The notes: generated from the letters alone by a model not told the origin. A stretch of 52,541 bases of DNA from Idiomarina tyrosinivorans (GCF_003987475.1 NZ_PIQH01000013.1:1-52541), one strand, 5' to 3'. Counted from the stretch's first letter, positions 37,229-48,959 are shown. Made by a program: numbers and translations.

Positions 37229-38200
37229 CTATCTCTTCTCTACATTGACAAAATAGTTCTTCAAAGCAACGAGCTGTTCGCTAGCATCATCGATTTGATT
37301 AAACTGTTGACGAAAATCTGCGGCGGGTGCCTGGGCCTTGAGGTACCAACCGACATGCTTACGAGCAATTCGGGCTCCCATAAACGCACCGTAGAAATCG
37401 TGGAGGCGACTAACATGGTTGAGTACCACTTCAGTCACTTCTTCGACGCTCGGTTTGGCTAATAGAGTCCCATTTGTTAAATAGTGCTCAATTTCACGAA
37501 ACAGCCACGGATTGCCCTGCGCTCCGCGACCAATCATGATGGCATCTGCTCCGGTATACTCCAGCACCTGTTTGGCCTTTTCAGGTGTGGTGACATCGCC
37601 ATTTGCGACCACCGGTATCGATACCGCTTGCTTTATCGCTTTAATGGTGTCGTATTCGGCCTCGCCCTTGTACATGCACGAACGGGTTCGACCATGTACC
37701 GCAAGAGACTGAATACCAGACGCCTCGGCAAGTTTGGCTATCTCCACGCCATTACGATGTTGAGGATCCCAGCCAGTGCGAATTTTAAGCGTAACCGGTA
37801 CCTCTACGGCAGCGACTACGGCTTTGACAATCTCACCGACCAAGTCCGGATACTGGAGTAGCGCCGAACCTGCCATTTTCTTATTCACCTTTTTCGCTGG
37901 GCAGCCCATATTGATATCAATGATCTGCGCGCCCATGGCCACATTGACCTGCGCCGCTTTGGCCATCAATTCGGGTTCTGAACCAGCAATTTGTACAGCT
38001 TTAATTCCTGGTTCACCACTATGGTCCATACGCTGCCGGGACTTATCGGTATCCCATACTTTAGGGTTACTCGATAACATCTCGGACACTGCTAACCCGG
38101 CCCCAAGTTCACGACATAACTGTCGGAAAGGACGATCAGTCACACCCGCCATGGGCGCTAAGATAATCGGGTTGTCGAGTTGATATGGACCAATCCGCAT
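37229..38200 (-). CDS. dusB: tRNA-dihydrouridine synthase B
   Basis: An FMN-dependent enzyme reducing a uridine (U17 in E. coli) in the tRNA D loop. The 323-residue protein starts [20 protein letters not shown] and carries the catalytic cysteine in [16 protein letters not shown], followed by [13 protein letters not shown] and [11 protein letters not shown]. It is the first gene of the dusB-fis unit. About 126 bases separate it from prmA upstream; I could not pick a convincing promoter there. Confidence 0.97.
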   Translation of the reverse strand: MRIGPYQLDNPIILAPMAGVTDRPFRQLCRELGAGLAVSEMLSSNPKVWDTDKSRQRMDHSGEPGIKAVQIAGSEPELMAKAAQVNVAMGAQIIDINMGCPAKKVNKKMAGSALLQYPDLVGEIVKAVVAAVEVPVTLKIRTGWDPQHRNGVEIAKLAEASGIQSLAVHGRTRSCMYKGEAEYDTIKAIKQAVSIPVVANGDVTTPEKAKQVLEYTGADAIMIGRGAQGNPWLFREIEHYLTNGTLLAKPSVEEVTEVVLNHVSRLHDFYGAFMGARIARKHVGWYLKAQAPAADFRQQFNQIDDASEQLVALKNYFVNVEKR

Positions 38201-38326
38201 CGGTTAAAAACTACTCAGCGAAAGGGGAGAGAATTTTAGGGAATTTGTGGGGGAAAGAAAAGGCTAAAAAGTACCCAATTTATGCATTTTTTTGCCTTTT
38301 CACTATTGACAAAAGCGGCGGCATAC

Positions 38327-39208
38327 CTAGCTTACACGCTTACCATGCAGCATCGCCCAAGAATCTAACAATTGATCTTCAGCAAATGCGATAGTCGGTT
38401 GATAGGCCGCTTTTACCGAGTCAATCTGGCGTTCAAGAATACCCGACATGACCAAGTCACCGTGCTGGCCAACATAGCCAAGAATGGTTTCGGCTAGCTC
38501 GCGCAATGGTCCGGCAAGCACATTCGCGACCACAACGTCGGCTGCCATAGTCGGTTGCTGACTGGGTAAATAGACCTCGAACTGGTCAGCGACGCCGTTA
38601 CGCTCAGCATTGTCCTTACTGGCAATTAACGCTTGTTGGTCGATATCAATACCGACCACACGCTTAGCACCAAGCTTTAATGCGGCAATGCCAAGAATGC
38701 CTGAACCGCAGCCAAAGTCGACCACCGTCTTGCCCTGTAAATCTTGGCCGTCGAGCCATTGCAGGCACAGTGCTGTAGTGGGATGGGTGCCAGTACCAAA
38801 AGCCATGCCGGGGTCGAGTAAAACATTCACCGCATCAGGTTGAGGAATTTCGCGCCAACTTGGACAAATCCATAATCGCTGACCACAGCGAATAGGATGG
38901 AAGTTATCCATCCATTCGCGTTCCCAGTCTTTATCTTCCAAACCATCGAGTTTGTACTTTAGCGGTGAGGGAAGCATTCTCGCCTTCTCAAGGTTACTCA
39001 CCACTTTTTGCATATCATGGTCGGCGTCGAACAAACCGGTAACAAGGGTTTCTTGCCAGAGTAACAATTCGCCTTTGGGTGGCTCAAAAATCGGCGTATC
39101 GGCGGCGTCTCGGTAGGTGACGGCCTGAGCGCCGTTACCCATGAGCATGTCCCCAACGCGGGGCGCATGCTCTTCAGAACTTGATAGGGTTAACTGAATC
39201 CACGGCAT
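38327..39208 (-). CDS. prmA: Ribosomal protein L11 methyltransferase
   Basis: Trimethylates several amino groups of ribosomal protein L11. It has 293 residues, the E. coli length. The N-terminal substrate-recognition domain begins MPWIQLTLSSSEEHAP. The SAM site is VVDFGCGSGILGIAALKLGA, and the family motif DPGMAFGTGTHPTT is present. It follows accC by three bases and is probably the last gene of aroQ-accB-accC-prmA. Confidence 0.97.
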   Translation of the reverse strand: MPWIQLTLSSSEEHAPRVGDMLMGNGAQAVTYRDAADTPIFEPPKGELLLWQETLVTGLFDADHDMQKVVSNLEKARMLPSPLKYKLDGLEDKDWEREWMDNFHPIRCGQRLWICPSWREIPQPDAVNVLLDPGMAFGTGTHPTTALCLQWLDGQDLQGKTVVDFGCGSGILGIAALKLGAKRVVGIDIDQQALIASKDNAERNGVADQFEVYLPSQQPTMAADVVVANVLAGPLRELAETILGYVGQHGDLVMSGILERQIDSVKAAYQPTIAFAEDQLLDSWAMLHGKRVS

Positions 39209-39211
39209 GGA

Positions 39212-40561
39212 TCAGTGGCCGCCTATGCCAAGTTTCTTCTCTAGGTAATGGATGTTGGTACCACCATGTTGGAAGTTTTCATCAGCCATAATCGACTTTT
39301 GTAGCGGAATATTGGTTTTAATATTCTCAATGATCACTTCGTTTAGGGCATTGCGCATGCGCGCAATCGCGACATCACGGTTCTCACCGTAAGTAATCAG
39401 TTTGCCGATCATGGAATCGTAGTTGGGTGGCACTTTGTAATCGGTGTAAACGTGCGACTCCCAGCGTACGCCAAAACCTCCTGGCGCGTGGAAACGCGAG
39501 ATTGTACCAGGGGACGGAGTAAACGTTTCAGGATCTTCGGCATTAACCCGACATTCTATTGCATGCCCGCGAATAACGACATCTTCTTGATTGATCGAAA
39601 GTTGGCGACCCGCAGCAATCCGCAACTGCTCTTTAATCAGGTCAATGCCGGTCACCATTTCTGTTACCGGGTGTTCAACCTGAATCCGAGTGTTCATTTC
39701 AATGAAATAGAACTCACCGTTTTCGTATAAGAATTCGAACGTTCCCGCGCCGCGATAGCCAATTTCGATACAGGCCTTGGCACAGCGCTCGCCGATAAAT
39801 TTGCGCATCTCTGGGGTGATGCCGGGCGCTGGTGCTTCTTCCACCACTTTTTGGTGACGACGCTGCATGGAGCAGTCACGTTCACCCAAGTGGATAGCGT
39901 TACCTTGCCCATCAGCCAGTACCTGTACTTCCACATGACGCGGATTTTCGAGGAATTTTTCCATGTAAACGACGGGGTTACCAAACGCTGCCCGTGCTTC
40001 GTTTTGGGTCATGGAAATCGCGTTCAGTAGCTCGCTTTCTTGGCGAACAACACGCATACCTCGGCCACCGCCGCCACCAGCGGCTTTAACAATAATCGGG
40101 TAGCCAATACGCTTAGCGATTTTTAAATTACGCTCGTTGTCATCGTCTAGCGGACCATCTGAGCCAGGCACGCAAGGCACACCTGCCTTCTTCATGGCTT
40201 TAATGGCTGACACCTTGTCACCCATTAATTTGATCACGTCGGCGGTTGGGCCAACAAAAATAAAGCCAGAATTTTCTACCGCTTCAGCGAAGTCAGCGTT
40301 TTCTGCCAAAAAGCCATAGCCTGGATGAATCGCTGCTGCGTCAGTAATTTCCGCTGCACTGATAATGCGAGGGATATTTAAATAACTCTCTGACGATGCG
40401 GCTTTACCAATGCAGATAGACTCATCGGCAAGCAGCACATGCTTTAAATTGCGGTCAACCGTTGAGTGAACTGCAACCGTTTTGATGCCGAGCTCTTTGC
40501 AGGCACGCAAAATTCGGAGTGCAATTTCGCCCCGGTTTGCTATCACTACTTTATCTAACAT
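39212..40561 (-). CDS. accC: Acetyl-CoA carboxylase, biotin carboxylase subunit
   Basis: Carboxylates the biotin on AccB using ATP and bicarbonate, the first half-reaction of malonyl-CoA formation. It has 449 residues, equal to E. coli. The N-terminus is [19 protein letters not shown], the glycine-rich ATP loop is [14 protein letters not shown], and later blocks are [19 protein letters not shown] and [15 protein letters not shown]. It lies 15 bases after accB. Confidence 0.98.
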   Translation of the reverse strand: MLDKVVIANRGEIALRILRACKELGIKTVAVHSTVDRNLKHVLLADESICIGKAASSESYLNIPRIISAAEITDAAAIHPGYGFLAENADFAEAVENSGFIFVGPTADVIKLMGDKVSAIKAMKKAGVPCVPGSDGPLDDDNERNLKIAKRIGYPIIVKAAGGGGGRGMRVVRQESELLNAISMTQNEARAAFGNPVVYMEKFLENPRHVEVQVLADGQGNAIHLGERDCSMQRRHQKVVEEAPAPGITPEMRKFIGERCAKACIEIGYRGAGTFEFLYENGEFYFIEMNTRIQVEHPVTEMVTGIDLIKEQLRIAAGRQLSINQEDVVIRGHAIECRVNAEDPETFTPSPGTISRFHAPGGFGVRWESHVYTDYKVPPNYDSMIGKLITYGENRDVAIARMRNALNEVIIENIKTNIPLQKSIMADENFQHGGTNIHYLEKKLGIGGH

Positions 40562-40576
40562 GATTGCTTCCCGCCG

Positions 40577-41038
40577 TTATTCAATCACAAACAATGGTTG
40601 GTCGAATTCAACCGGCTCTTCATTGGCAACAAGGATTTGCTTAACCACGCCCGATTTATCCGCTTCGATTTGGTTCATCATTTTCATTGCTTCAACAATA
40701 CACAGCGTATCGCCGACATTGACACGCGAACCAACAGCCACAAATGGCTTAGCATCTGGTGATGGCGCTTCGTAGAAGGTACCGACCATTGGTGAACGTA
40801 CCACATGGCCACTGATTTCGTCGCTCGCAGTTTCAGCCGCAGGCGCATCTGTTGCTGGCGCTGCAGCTTGCTGTGGCGCAGGCATTGGCGCCGCGCTGTA
40901 TTGCATTGGTGCCGCTGGAGCAGGTTGTTGACTGTAACGATTGATACGAACCGACTCTTCACCCTCGGTGATCTCTAATTCGGCAATCCCTGATTCTTCA
41001 ACCAGTTCAATGAGTTTTTTGATTTTGCGAATATCCAT
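40577..41038 (-). CDS. accB: Acetyl-CoA carboxylase, biotin carboxyl carrier protein
   Basis: Carries biotin between the carboxylase and transferase subunits; 153 residues. The N-terminus [20 protein letters not shown] matches E. coli, then comes an Ala/Pro/Gln-rich flexible linker (about residues 40-70) and the biotinyl domain with [12 protein letters not shown], whose first lysine is biotinylated. A GTG at 41042-41044 adds two residues and has better spacing from the AAGGT ribosome site, so the start is not certain. Confidence 0.96.
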   Translation of the reverse strand: MDIRKIKKLIELVEESGIAELEITEGEESVRINRYSQQPAPAAPMQYSAAPMPAPQQAAAPATDAPAAETASDEISGHVVRSPMVGTFYEAPSPDAKPFVAVGSRVNVGDTLCIVEAMKMMNQIEADKSGVVKQILVANEEPVEFDQPLFVIE

Positions 41039-41070
41039 GGTCACGATCTACCTTGCTACCTTGTTGTGTT

Positions 41071-41517
41071 TTACTGTGAAGCTGCGCGGCAATGCGTGAG
41101 TGCCGCGGTCAGCGCTAAATGATATCCCAATGCACCACAACCGCTGATCACGCCACGGGCAATATCTGCCAAATACGAATGATGGCGAAAGGGTTCCCGT
41201 GCATGGGGGTTCGATAAGTGCACTTCATAAAAGGGTAAAGCGACGGCAAGCAGAGCGTCGCGAATGGCAACGCTGGTGTGCGCGTAGGCACCAGGATTAA
41301 TGATGATGGCGTCGATGTTGTCTTGTGCCGCCTGTTGGATCATGCTGACCAACTCACCCTCGTGGTTGCTCTGCTGACAACGAACCTGGGCATTATGGTC
41401 TGCAGCATGCTGTTGCAACTGTTGCTCGATGTCGGCGAGGGTCTGTGAGCCATAAATGGCGGGTTCACGACTGCCGAGCAGGTTCAAATTAGGACCATTT
41501 AGCACTAAAACTTTCAT
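41071..41517 (-). CDS. aroQ: 3-dehydroquinate dehydratase, type II
   Basis: Dehydrates 3-dehydroquinate in the shikimate pathway; 148 residues, a small dodecameric type II enzyme. [23 protein letters not shown] carries the catalytic tyrosine, with [17 protein letters not shown] and [14 protein letters not shown] containing the expected Asn, His and Arg. The start is the ATG at 41515-41517; in-frame ATGs at 41529 and 41550 would add non-conserved residues. aroQ-accB-accC is a common gammaproteobacterial order. Confidence 0.96.
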   Translation of the reverse strand: MKVLVLNGPNLNLLGSREPAIYGSQTLADIEQQLQQHAADHNAQVRCQQSNHEGELVSMIQQAAQDNIDAIIINPGAYAHTSVAIRDALLAVALPFYEVHLSNPHAREPFRHHSYLADIARGVISGCGALGYHLALTAALTHCRAASQ

Positions 41518-41607
41518 ATTTTCCGTCATCTTGTCGCTATCTGCCGTCAAATTTACACATTAACGATATCGGACTAACTTAACCGAAAATTTCTGCATGT
41601 TCGAGGT

Positions 41608-41613
41608 ATTATA
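41608..41613 (-). promoter_or_regulatory. Consensus -10 element upstream of aroQ-accBC
   Basis: A perfect TATAAT on the minus strand lies about 91 bases before the aroQ start in the only sizeable gap upstream of the operon. No convincing -35 hexamer is seen at 16-18 bases, so the promoter may need an activator. Confidence 0.4.
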
Positions 41614-41693
41614 GAGAAAAAATGTGAGAAAGCAGTAAAATACTGGTCTTATCACCGCTTTTCGCGGCGATTTAACGCTTTTTTGTTCAGCGC

Positions 41694-43403
41694 CTACTCG
41701 GGTAAGCGCTGAATGGATTGAATAAAGGTTGCAGGTGCCTGAAAGCCGGTGACGCGATATTGGCTCAGTTCTACGCCGTTGCGGTTGAAGAATAGAATGG
41801 TGGGTAGCCCAAGCACATTATGCTGACGTAACCACTGTTGTTGCGCCGGAGTGTTGGCGGATACGTCAATCTGCAACACCCGATAGTTTTGCAATGCTTG
41901 TTGTACACCCTTGTCATTAAAGGTGTAGCGAGTAAATTGTTTACATGCGACGCACCAGTCGGCGTAGATATCGACCATTACGGGCTGTTGCGCCTGCTGC
42001 GCTTGTTGTAATTGTTGTGCTAGTTGTTGCGGTGTGGTCACACGTTTTAACAGTGACTCTTGCGAGGGACTGGATTGACCGACAAATAATAACCCTGAGA
42101 GCACAATCATTATCACCGCAACAATGGCACTGAACAGTTTGCCACCGCGTGCACTCAATTGCGCCCGCGCTTGCCCAACTAACTGCGCAGTAGCGCCAAA
42201 CAGTAACGCTAACCACAGCCATTGGGTCGTGTTATCGCTGACCAGTCGACTGAGGAAGTCGACCACTACCGCTAACAGCAACCAAGCGAATAGCGACTTG
42301 ACGATATTCATCCAATTGCCGGCTTTCGGTAATAACCGATTGCCGCCAATAGCGAATAAAATCAGTGGCACACCCATACCCAAGGCTAGGCAATACAGTA
42401 GCCAGCCGCCAAACCACTGGTCACCACTTTGGGCGATATAAAGTAGTGCGCCGGATAGCGGCGCGGTGGTGCAGGGAGAGGCGACTAAGGCAGACAATAT
42501 ACCCAACAAAATTGCACTGACCACACTACCGCCCTGTTGGCGGCTACTCAGTTGTTGCAGTTTTGACTGCCACGCGCTTGGTAACTGAAATTGATAAAAG
42601 CCGAACAAGCTGAGCGCTAGCAGTACAAAAATAATGGACAACGAAATGAGCACTGCTGGATGCTGGAAATAAGCTTGAAATCCTACTCCAGCGGCAGCCA
42701 CCAGGTTACCGAGTAGCGCGTAAGTAATCGCCATTCCTTGCACATAAAAGAAGGCTAAATAGAAACTTCGTGTCAGAGAGACGTTCCCTGCGCCGACCAC
42801 GACCCGCGAAATGATTGGGTACATAGGCAGTACGCACGGGGTAAATGCTAAGCCAATACCAAGAATAAAGAACAGCACCAATTTAACCAGAGATGGCCCA
42901 TCAACGGTTATCCAGTCATCGCTGACTGGGGTTGAGCTGTTATCAGCTAAGGCTGCGGTAGCTACCGGGGTTAAATCAATGGTTTGGGTTTGTGGCGGAT
43001 AACACAAGCCTTTATCCGCGCAACCCTGATAACGAATAGTGAGTTGTTGCGGTTGCTTTATTGCCGTTAGCGGCAGGGTCAGCGTTAAGCGCTGGCGAAA
43101 CACCTGGGAGTCGCCAAAAAATTCGTCGTGGTGAGTTTCACCTTGGGGCAACTCAAAACCCTGCTGAATCAGTTGCGATGGTTGAAAAGCAAAGCGATGG
43201 CGATAAAGGTAATAGCCATCTTCTATTTGCCATTCAACAATGACTTCGTCGCCGTCTTGTAGCGCGGAAAATTGGAAGGCTTGGTCAACCGTTAAAAAAT
43301 CCGGCTTTTTATCGAGAAAGCTTTGCCCTTGAACGGAAAAAAAGGTGCTGCATAGCACTGCCACTGTGAGCAATTTCAGCAAACTGGCGCGCAACGTCCT
43401 CAT
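41694..43403 (-). CDS. dsbD: Thiol:disulfide interchange protein DsbD
   Basis: Moves electrons from cytoplasmic thioredoxin to periplasmic DsbC and DsbG. The 569-residue protein has a signal peptide, an N-terminal immunoglobulin-like domain with the CADKGLCYPP cysteine pair, eight transmembrane helices with GLAFTPCVLPMYPI and VASPCTTAPLSGALLY, and a C-terminal thioredoxin domain with ADWCVACKQF. All three cysteine pairs are present. The ATG overlaps the cutA stop (ATGA); a GTG 21 bases upstream is less likely. Confidence 0.96.
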   Translation of the reverse strand: MRTLRASLLKLLTVAVLCSTFFSVQGQSFLDKKPDFLTVDQAFQFSALQDGDEVIVEWQIEDGYYLYRHRFAFQPSQLIQQGFELPQGETHHDEFFGDSQVFRQRLTLTLPLTAIKQPQQLTIRYQGCADKGLCYPPQTQTIDLTPVATAALADNSSTPVSDDWITVDGPSLVKLVLFFILGIGLAFTPCVLPMYPIISRVVVGAGNVSLTRSFYLAFFYVQGMAITYALLGNLVAAAGVGFQAYFQHPAVLISLSIIFVLLALSLFGFYQFQLPSAWQSKLQQLSSRQQGGSVVSAILLGILSALVASPCTTAPLSGALLYIAQSGDQWFGGWLLYCLALGMGVPLILFAIGGNRLLPKAGNWMNIVKSLFAWLLLAVVVDFLSRLVSDNTTQWLWLALLFGATAQLVGQARAQLSARGGKLFSAIVAVIMIVLSGLLFVGQSSPSQESLLKRVTTPQQLAQQLQQAQQAQQPVMVDIYADWCVACKQFTRYTFNDKGVQQALQNYRVLQIDVSANTPAQQQWLRQHNVLGLPTILFFNRNGVELSQYRVTGFQAPATFIQSIQRLPE

Positions 43404-43717
43404 TGGCTTTGCTCCACGACCCACTGCAAATAGTCGGGCAAGCCGGCGTTAATATCTGCGGCGATTAGCTCAGGTGATTCATACGGATGTGCGTCACTCA
43501 CAAACTGTTGTAACTGTTGCGGATTAGCGGCGCTCTTAATCAGCAACAACAACTCTGGATCCTCATGCACTTCGTTTTGCCAAACATAAATGGAGGTGAC
43601 GCCAGGCAGAATATTGACGCAGGCAGCCAAACCTTCGTTGACTAGTGCACGGGCAATTTCATTGGCTGTATTGGCATCTGGACAAGTGCAAAACCACAAC
43701 TTAATGTCAGTGCTCAC
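43400..43717 (-). CDS. cutA: Divalent-cation tolerance protein CutA
   Basis: A small trimeric cytoplasmic protein linked to copper tolerance in E. coli, though its precise role remains unclear. The 105 residues show the family pattern: WFCTCPDANTANEIARALV, LAACVNILPGVTSIYVWQNE and the C-terminal HPYESPELIAADINAGLPDY. It precedes and overlaps dsbD, as in E. coli cutA-dipZ, and is divergent from groES. Confidence 0.95.
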   Translation of the reverse strand: MSTDIKLWFCTCPDANTANEIARALVNEGLAACVNILPGVTSIYVWQNEVHEDPELLLLIKSAANPQQLQQFVSDAHPYESPELIAADINAGLPDYLQWVVEQSQ

Positions 43718-43786
43718 GGTGTCTCCTCGTTGAGTTGATGAACAACGCTGTGCGCCAATTTAGCATAAAAAAATTTTGCTTTTGCC

Positions 43787-43814
43787 CTTGAAGTGAAAAA
43801 AATCTCCCCCATTT
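43787..43814 (+). promoter_or_regulatory. Sigma-32 heat-shock promoter of groES-groEL
   Basis: CTTGAA (43787-43792), a 14-base spacer, then CCCCATTT (43807-43814). This is essentially the RpoH consensus, 84 bases before groES. I see no CIRCE element, which fits RpoH rather than HrcA control. Confidence 0.9.
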
Positions 43815-43898
43815 AAATGCCACAAGATTTTTAACTGCTCGTTTTATTACTACGAACGGGCGCATTCGTAACAACAATAGGTTGAGGAGTTATCAACA

Positions 43899-44189
43899 AT
43901 GAAACTTCGTCCTTTACATGATCGTGTGATCATTAAGCGTTCTGAAAAAGAAGCCAAGTCATCTGGCGGTATCGTCCTGACTGGCTCTGCCGCCGAAAAG
44001 TCGACTCGCGGTGAAGTCGTTGCTGTGGGCAACGGTCGGATCCTAGACAACGGTGACGTTCGCGCATTGGATGTGAAAGTGGGTGACCACGTCTTGTTCA
44101 ATGAAGGTTACGGCGTGAAAACTGAGAAGATCGACGGCGAAGAGTTCTTGATCATGAGCGAAGCCGACATCTTGGCGATTGAAGAATAA
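43899..44189 (+). CDS. groES: Co-chaperonin GroES
   Basis: The heptameric lid of the GroEL chaperonin; 96 residues. The start [16 protein letters not shown] and the mobile-loop region [16 protein letters not shown] are typical, and [12 protein letters not shown] follows. The ribosome site is GAGGAG. groEL starts 37 bases downstream in the same heat-shock operon. Confidence 0.99.
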   Translation: MKLRPLHDRVIIKRSEKEAKSSGGIVLTGSAAEKSTRGEVVAVGNGRILDNGDVRALDVKVGDHVLFNEGYGVKTEKIDGEEFLIMSEADILAIEE

Positions 44190-44214
44190 GCATAGTCTTA
44201 ACCCATTTCGATAG

Positions 44215-45870
<1,656 letters not shown>

Positions 45871-45890
45871 GCCGACGTTCCCACGTCACT

Positions 45891-45919
45891 AAAAAAGGAG
45901 CCTGCGGGCTCCTTTTTTT
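45891..45919. terminator. Bidirectional terminator after groEL
   Basis: A GGAGCC/GGCTCC stem (45897-45902 with 45907-45912) with a TGCG loop is flanked by six A and seven T. It serves groEL on plus and, 22 bases after its stop, the epmB-linked small gene on minus. Confidence 0.92.
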
Positions 45920-45940
45920 ATATTTGGTTGGCGCTGCGAA

Positions 45941-46258
45941 TTATCCCGCTTGGCGCACGTGTTTTAAGCGGGCGACGGTTTCAGTGAGCAGTTGTAGCTT
46001 TTTAACAATGCTCTCAAGCGCTTCGTCGTCTTGTTGCTCGCGCCACTTTTCGACGTCTGCGGTGACCTCTTGTAAGTAGGGCTGAAGCTTATTGCCTTTG
46101 GTCTCGAACAGGGTTTCGTCGGCAAACACGGATTGGAACTTGGCCTTTCCCTCTTTGCGCAAATCATCAAGGTATTTGTCGGCATCGATCACTTGCCGAT
46201 AAAGGGTTTGGAGATGGTTTTGCAACTGTTCGTCGACGCGTTGTTGGGCTTCGTTCAT
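45941..46258 (-). CDS. Short helical protein resembling the PriC N-terminal region
   Basis: A 105-residue, charged, all-helical cytoplasmic protein. The stretch with LFETKGNKLQPYLQEVTADV and the following leucine-rich helix resembles the N-terminal half of primosomal protein PriC (ADETLF versus DRHLFQT, LQ..L.E pattern). The basic C-terminal half of PriC is missing, and the terminator 22 bases after the stop leaves no room for it. It starts one base after the epmB stop, so it is co-transcribed. The similarity is by eye only; it may instead be an unrelated coiled-coil protein. Confidence 0.6.
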   Translation of the reverse strand: MNEAQQRVDEQLQNHLQTLYRQVIDADKYLDDLRKEGKAKFQSVFADETLFETKGNKLQPYLQEVTADVEKWREQQDDEALESIVKKLQLLTETVARLKHVRQAG

Positions 46259-46259
46259 T

Positions 46260-47324
46260 CTATACTCCTGAGTCTTCTAAATTCGGCATGATCGGGGTCT
46301 TGCTGGCTTCGCCGTGTATTTCGCGCACCAGCTTGGGCACCAGAAAGCCCGGCAATTGCGCTAACATTTGTTGCCACAATTGTCGCGCGCGTTCGTCGCT
46401 GACCGCGAAGTGGCTGGCGCCATCTACCTTATCCAACTGATGTAAATAATAGGGTATCACGTCGGCAGCAAACAATGCTTCAGAGAGCTGGCTCAGTACC
46501 TCGGCGCTATCGTTAACTCCGCGCAACAGCACACTTTGGTTCAGTAAATGAATGCCGCTTTGGTGCCATTGCTTGAGCGCTGTGGTTAGCTCTGCTGAGA
46601 TTTCATTGGCATGGTTAGCATGTAACACCAAAATAGTTTGCAAACGAGAGGCGTTTAAGCGTTGTCGCAAGGTATCGGTTAGTCGTGCGGGGATAACGAC
46701 GGGAAGCCGCGAGTGAATTCGCAGCCGGCGTAGCTGCGGGAGTTGTTCTAAGCGATCGAGTAAGTTATCGAGCTGGCGATCGTTGGCCATCAGCGGGTCG
46801 CCGCCGCTTAAAATCACTTCGTTGATATCTGGGTGTTGCGCAATGTATTCGCACACCTGTTGAAGGGTGGCATTGTCTAGCCGTTGTTCTGCGTACGGAA
46901 AGTGGCGCCGAAAACAGTAGCGGCAGTTTACCGCACAGCCACCCTTAACGATTAACAATAGCCGTGACCGATACTTATGCAGCATGCCTGGTATCGGCGA
47001 TTGTTGTTCCCCTAACGGGTCAGCCGAATAACCAGCGGGGCTATGGAATTCGTCACTTAGCGGCAACACTTGGCGCAACAACGGATCGTTTGGATCCCCC
47101 GGGCGCATTTGCGCAACAAAGGGCTTGGGAACCATCAGCGGAAACAACTGACGTGCTTTGCTGTGTTGTTTGAATGCCGAAGGATCAAGCTTAAGTGCGT
47201 GCAGGAGCGCCTCAGGATCGCGGTAGGCTTCGGCAAGCTGTTGCTGCCAAAGCGCTCGCACAGATACTGTTGTGGTTGTCGCTTGTTGCGTCACAATGAC
47301 CCCAGTAGAATTCACTAAAAGCAT
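46260..47324 (-). CDS. epmB: EF-P (R)-beta-lysine-forming aminomutase EpmB
   Basis: A radical-SAM, PLP-dependent lysine 2,3-aminomutase that supplies (R)-beta-lysine for EF-P modification; 354 residues. The iron-sulfur motif is visible in KGGCAVNCRYCFRRHFPY, followed by EVILSGGDPLMAND. The N-terminus is uncertain: a GTG at 47292-47294 has a better ribosome context and would remove ten residues not seen in E. coli. It is divergent from efp with 75 bases between, and coupled to the small downstream gene. Confidence 0.95.
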   Translation of the reverse strand: MLLVNSTGVIVTQQATTTTVSVRALWQQQLAEAYRDPEALLHALKLDPSAFKQHSKARQLFPLMVPKPFVAQMRPGDPNDPLLRQVLPLSDEFHSPAGYSADPLGEQQSPIPGMLHKYRSRLLLIVKGGCAVNCRYCFRRHFPYAEQRLDNATLQQVCEYIAQHPDINEVILSGGDPLMANDRQLDNLLDRLEQLPQLRRLRIHSRLPVVIPARLTDTLRQRLNASRLQTILVLHANHANEISAELTTALKQWHQSGIHLLNQSVLLRGVNDSAEVLSQLSEALFAADVIPYYLHQLDKVDGASHFAVSDERARQLWQQMLAQLPGFLVPKLVREIHGEASKTPIMPNLEDSGV

Positions 47325-47399
47325 TATTTTAACTGAAATCGTCGATCATTTGTTTTATTATTGGCGACAATCCATCAGGGATAAATAAAGGGAATAGAG

Positions 47400-47969
47400 A
47401 TGGCAAATTACAGCACTAACGAGTTCAAAGCTGGCCTGAAAATTATGCAAGATGGCGAGCCATGCAACATCGTTGAAAACGAAGTGGTTAAACCGGGCAA
47501 AGGCCAGGCGTTTAACCGGGTGAAAATCCGTAAGTTGATCAGCGGTAAAGTGGTTGAGAAAACCTTCAAGTCTAACGAAAGCGTTGAAGGGGCAGATGTT
47601 GTTGACGTCGAATTAGCCTATTTGTACAACGATGGTGAATTCTGGCATTTCATGAACAACGATACTTTTGAGCAAGTTGCTGCCGATGCTAAAGCAGTTG
47701 GCGATTCAGCCAAATGGTTGGTGGAGCAGGACGTGTGTACGCTCACCATTTGGGACGGCAACCCCATTGCGGTGACACCACCGAATTTCGTCGAGTTAGA
47801 AGTGACCGAAACCGACCCAGGGTTGAAAGGTGATACTGCCGGAACGGGCGGGAAACCAGCAACGCTGAGCACTGGTGCGGTGGTTCGCGTACCACTATTT
47901 ATCCAAATCGGCGAAGTGATTAAAGTCGATACCCGTTCGGCTGAGTACGTCTCTCGAGCGAATAAGTAA
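47400..47969 (+). CDS. efp: Elongation factor P
   Basis: Rescues ribosomes stalled at polyproline. The 189-residue, three-domain protein has the modification lysine Lys34 in [12 protein letters not shown], which matches the beta-lysylated form rather than the rhamnosylated arginine form. [19 protein letters not shown] is the typical start. epmA follows after two bases, so target and modifying enzyme are co-expressed. Confidence 0.98.
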   Translation: MANYSTNEFKAGLKIMQDGEPCNIVENEVVKPGKGQAFNRVKIRKLISGKVVEKTFKSNESVEGADVVDVELAYLYNDGEFWHFMNNDTFEQVAADAKAVGDSAKWLVEQDVCTLTIWDGNPIAVTPPNFVELEVTETDPGLKGDTAGTGGKPATLSTGAVVRVPLFIQIGEVIKVDTRSAEYVSRANK

Positions 47970-47971
47970 TT

Positions 47972-48949
47972 ATGGCGCAGTTGCCCTGGCAACCGTCAGC
48001 AAGTTGGGCGTTGTTACAACAACGGGCCAAATTGTTGCAGCAAATCCGGGGCTTCTTTGCCGAGCGTGGCGTAACCGAGGTGGATACGCCACTGCTGTGT
48101 CGCTTTGGGGTGACTGATCGGCACCTAGAAAATTTAACCAGCCGTTTTGCCCATCGCTTTCCTGCAGGGCATCAACAGTTACAGCTACAGACTTCTCCAG
48201 AGTACGCCATGAAGCGTATTTTGGCAGCCTACCAACAGTCTATCTATCAGCTTTCACATGTGGTCCGAGACGATGAAGTCGGCCGTTATCACAATCCGGA
48301 ATTTATGCTTTTAGAGTGGTACCGGGTTGGCTTCGACGATCGGCAATTAGCGCAAGAAGTGGAAGCCTTATTGCAGCTTACCTGTGATGCCCCTGCGGCT
48401 AAATACCTGAGCTATCAACAGGCATTTATCGACGCCACCGGGCATGATCCATTAACTGACTCAGGGATTAGCGCACTAAGGCGCGATTTAACCAACGACC
48501 CGAAATACCGTGACTGGATTGCTAACGAAGACGATAGCACGGTGTTGCAGGTCGCCTTTTATGAATGGGTGGAATCCGCTTTTGCGCCGCACCAACCGGT
48601 CTGCATTACACACTTTCCTAAAGCCCAAGCTGCACTGGCAAAGATAGCTGCAGATGATCCCAGAACTGCACACCGTTTTGAATTTTACTATCGTGGTGTG
48701 GAGTTAGCGAACGGCTACTTTGAATTGACCGACGTGGAAGAACAGCGGCAACGCTTTGCGGAAGATAACCGTTTACGTCAGCAGCATGGACAACCGCCTA
48801 AGGCCGCTGACGAGTATTTGTTGGCGGCCCTGGAACATGGTTTACCCTCATGTGCTGGAGTGGCGCTGGGATTCGATAGGTTATTAATGATCGCCACCGG
48901 CGCTGAGCATATTGAAGAGGTTTTAGCGTTCACTACTGCATCTGCTTAG
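47972..48949 (+). CDS. epmA: EF-P beta-lysylation ligase EpmA
   Basis: A truncated class II lysyl-tRNA synthetase paralogue (also GenX/PoxA) that attaches (R)-beta-lysine to EF-P Lys34. The 325 residues form only the catalytic core, with no anticodon-binding domain. Motif 2 lies in SHVVRDDEVGRYHNPEFMLLEWYR and motif 3 in GVALGFDRLLMI. It is immediately downstream of efp. The hydroxylase gene epmC is not in this window. Confidence 0.97.
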   Translation: MAQLPWQPSASWALLQQRAKLLQQIRGFFAERGVTEVDTPLLCRFGVTDRHLENLTSRFAHRFPAGHQQLQLQTSPEYAMKRILAAYQQSIYQLSHVVRDDEVGRYHNPEFMLLEWYRVGFDDRQLAQEVEALLQLTCDAPAAKYLSYQQAFIDATGHDPLTDSGISALRRDLTNDPKYRDWIANEDDSTVLQVAFYEWVESAFAPHQPVCITHFPKAQAALAKIAADDPRTAHRFEFYYRGVELANGYFELTDVEEQRQRFAEDNRLRQQHGQPPKAADEYLLAALEHGLPSCAGVALGFDRLLMIATGAEHIEEVLAFTTASA

Positions 48950-48959
48950 AATGATCCCC

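Noticed and set aside
41651-41671. Hairpin downstream of dsbD
   Set aside because: An 8-bp stem with one G-U pair, but no U-tract on the minus strand; not called as a terminator.
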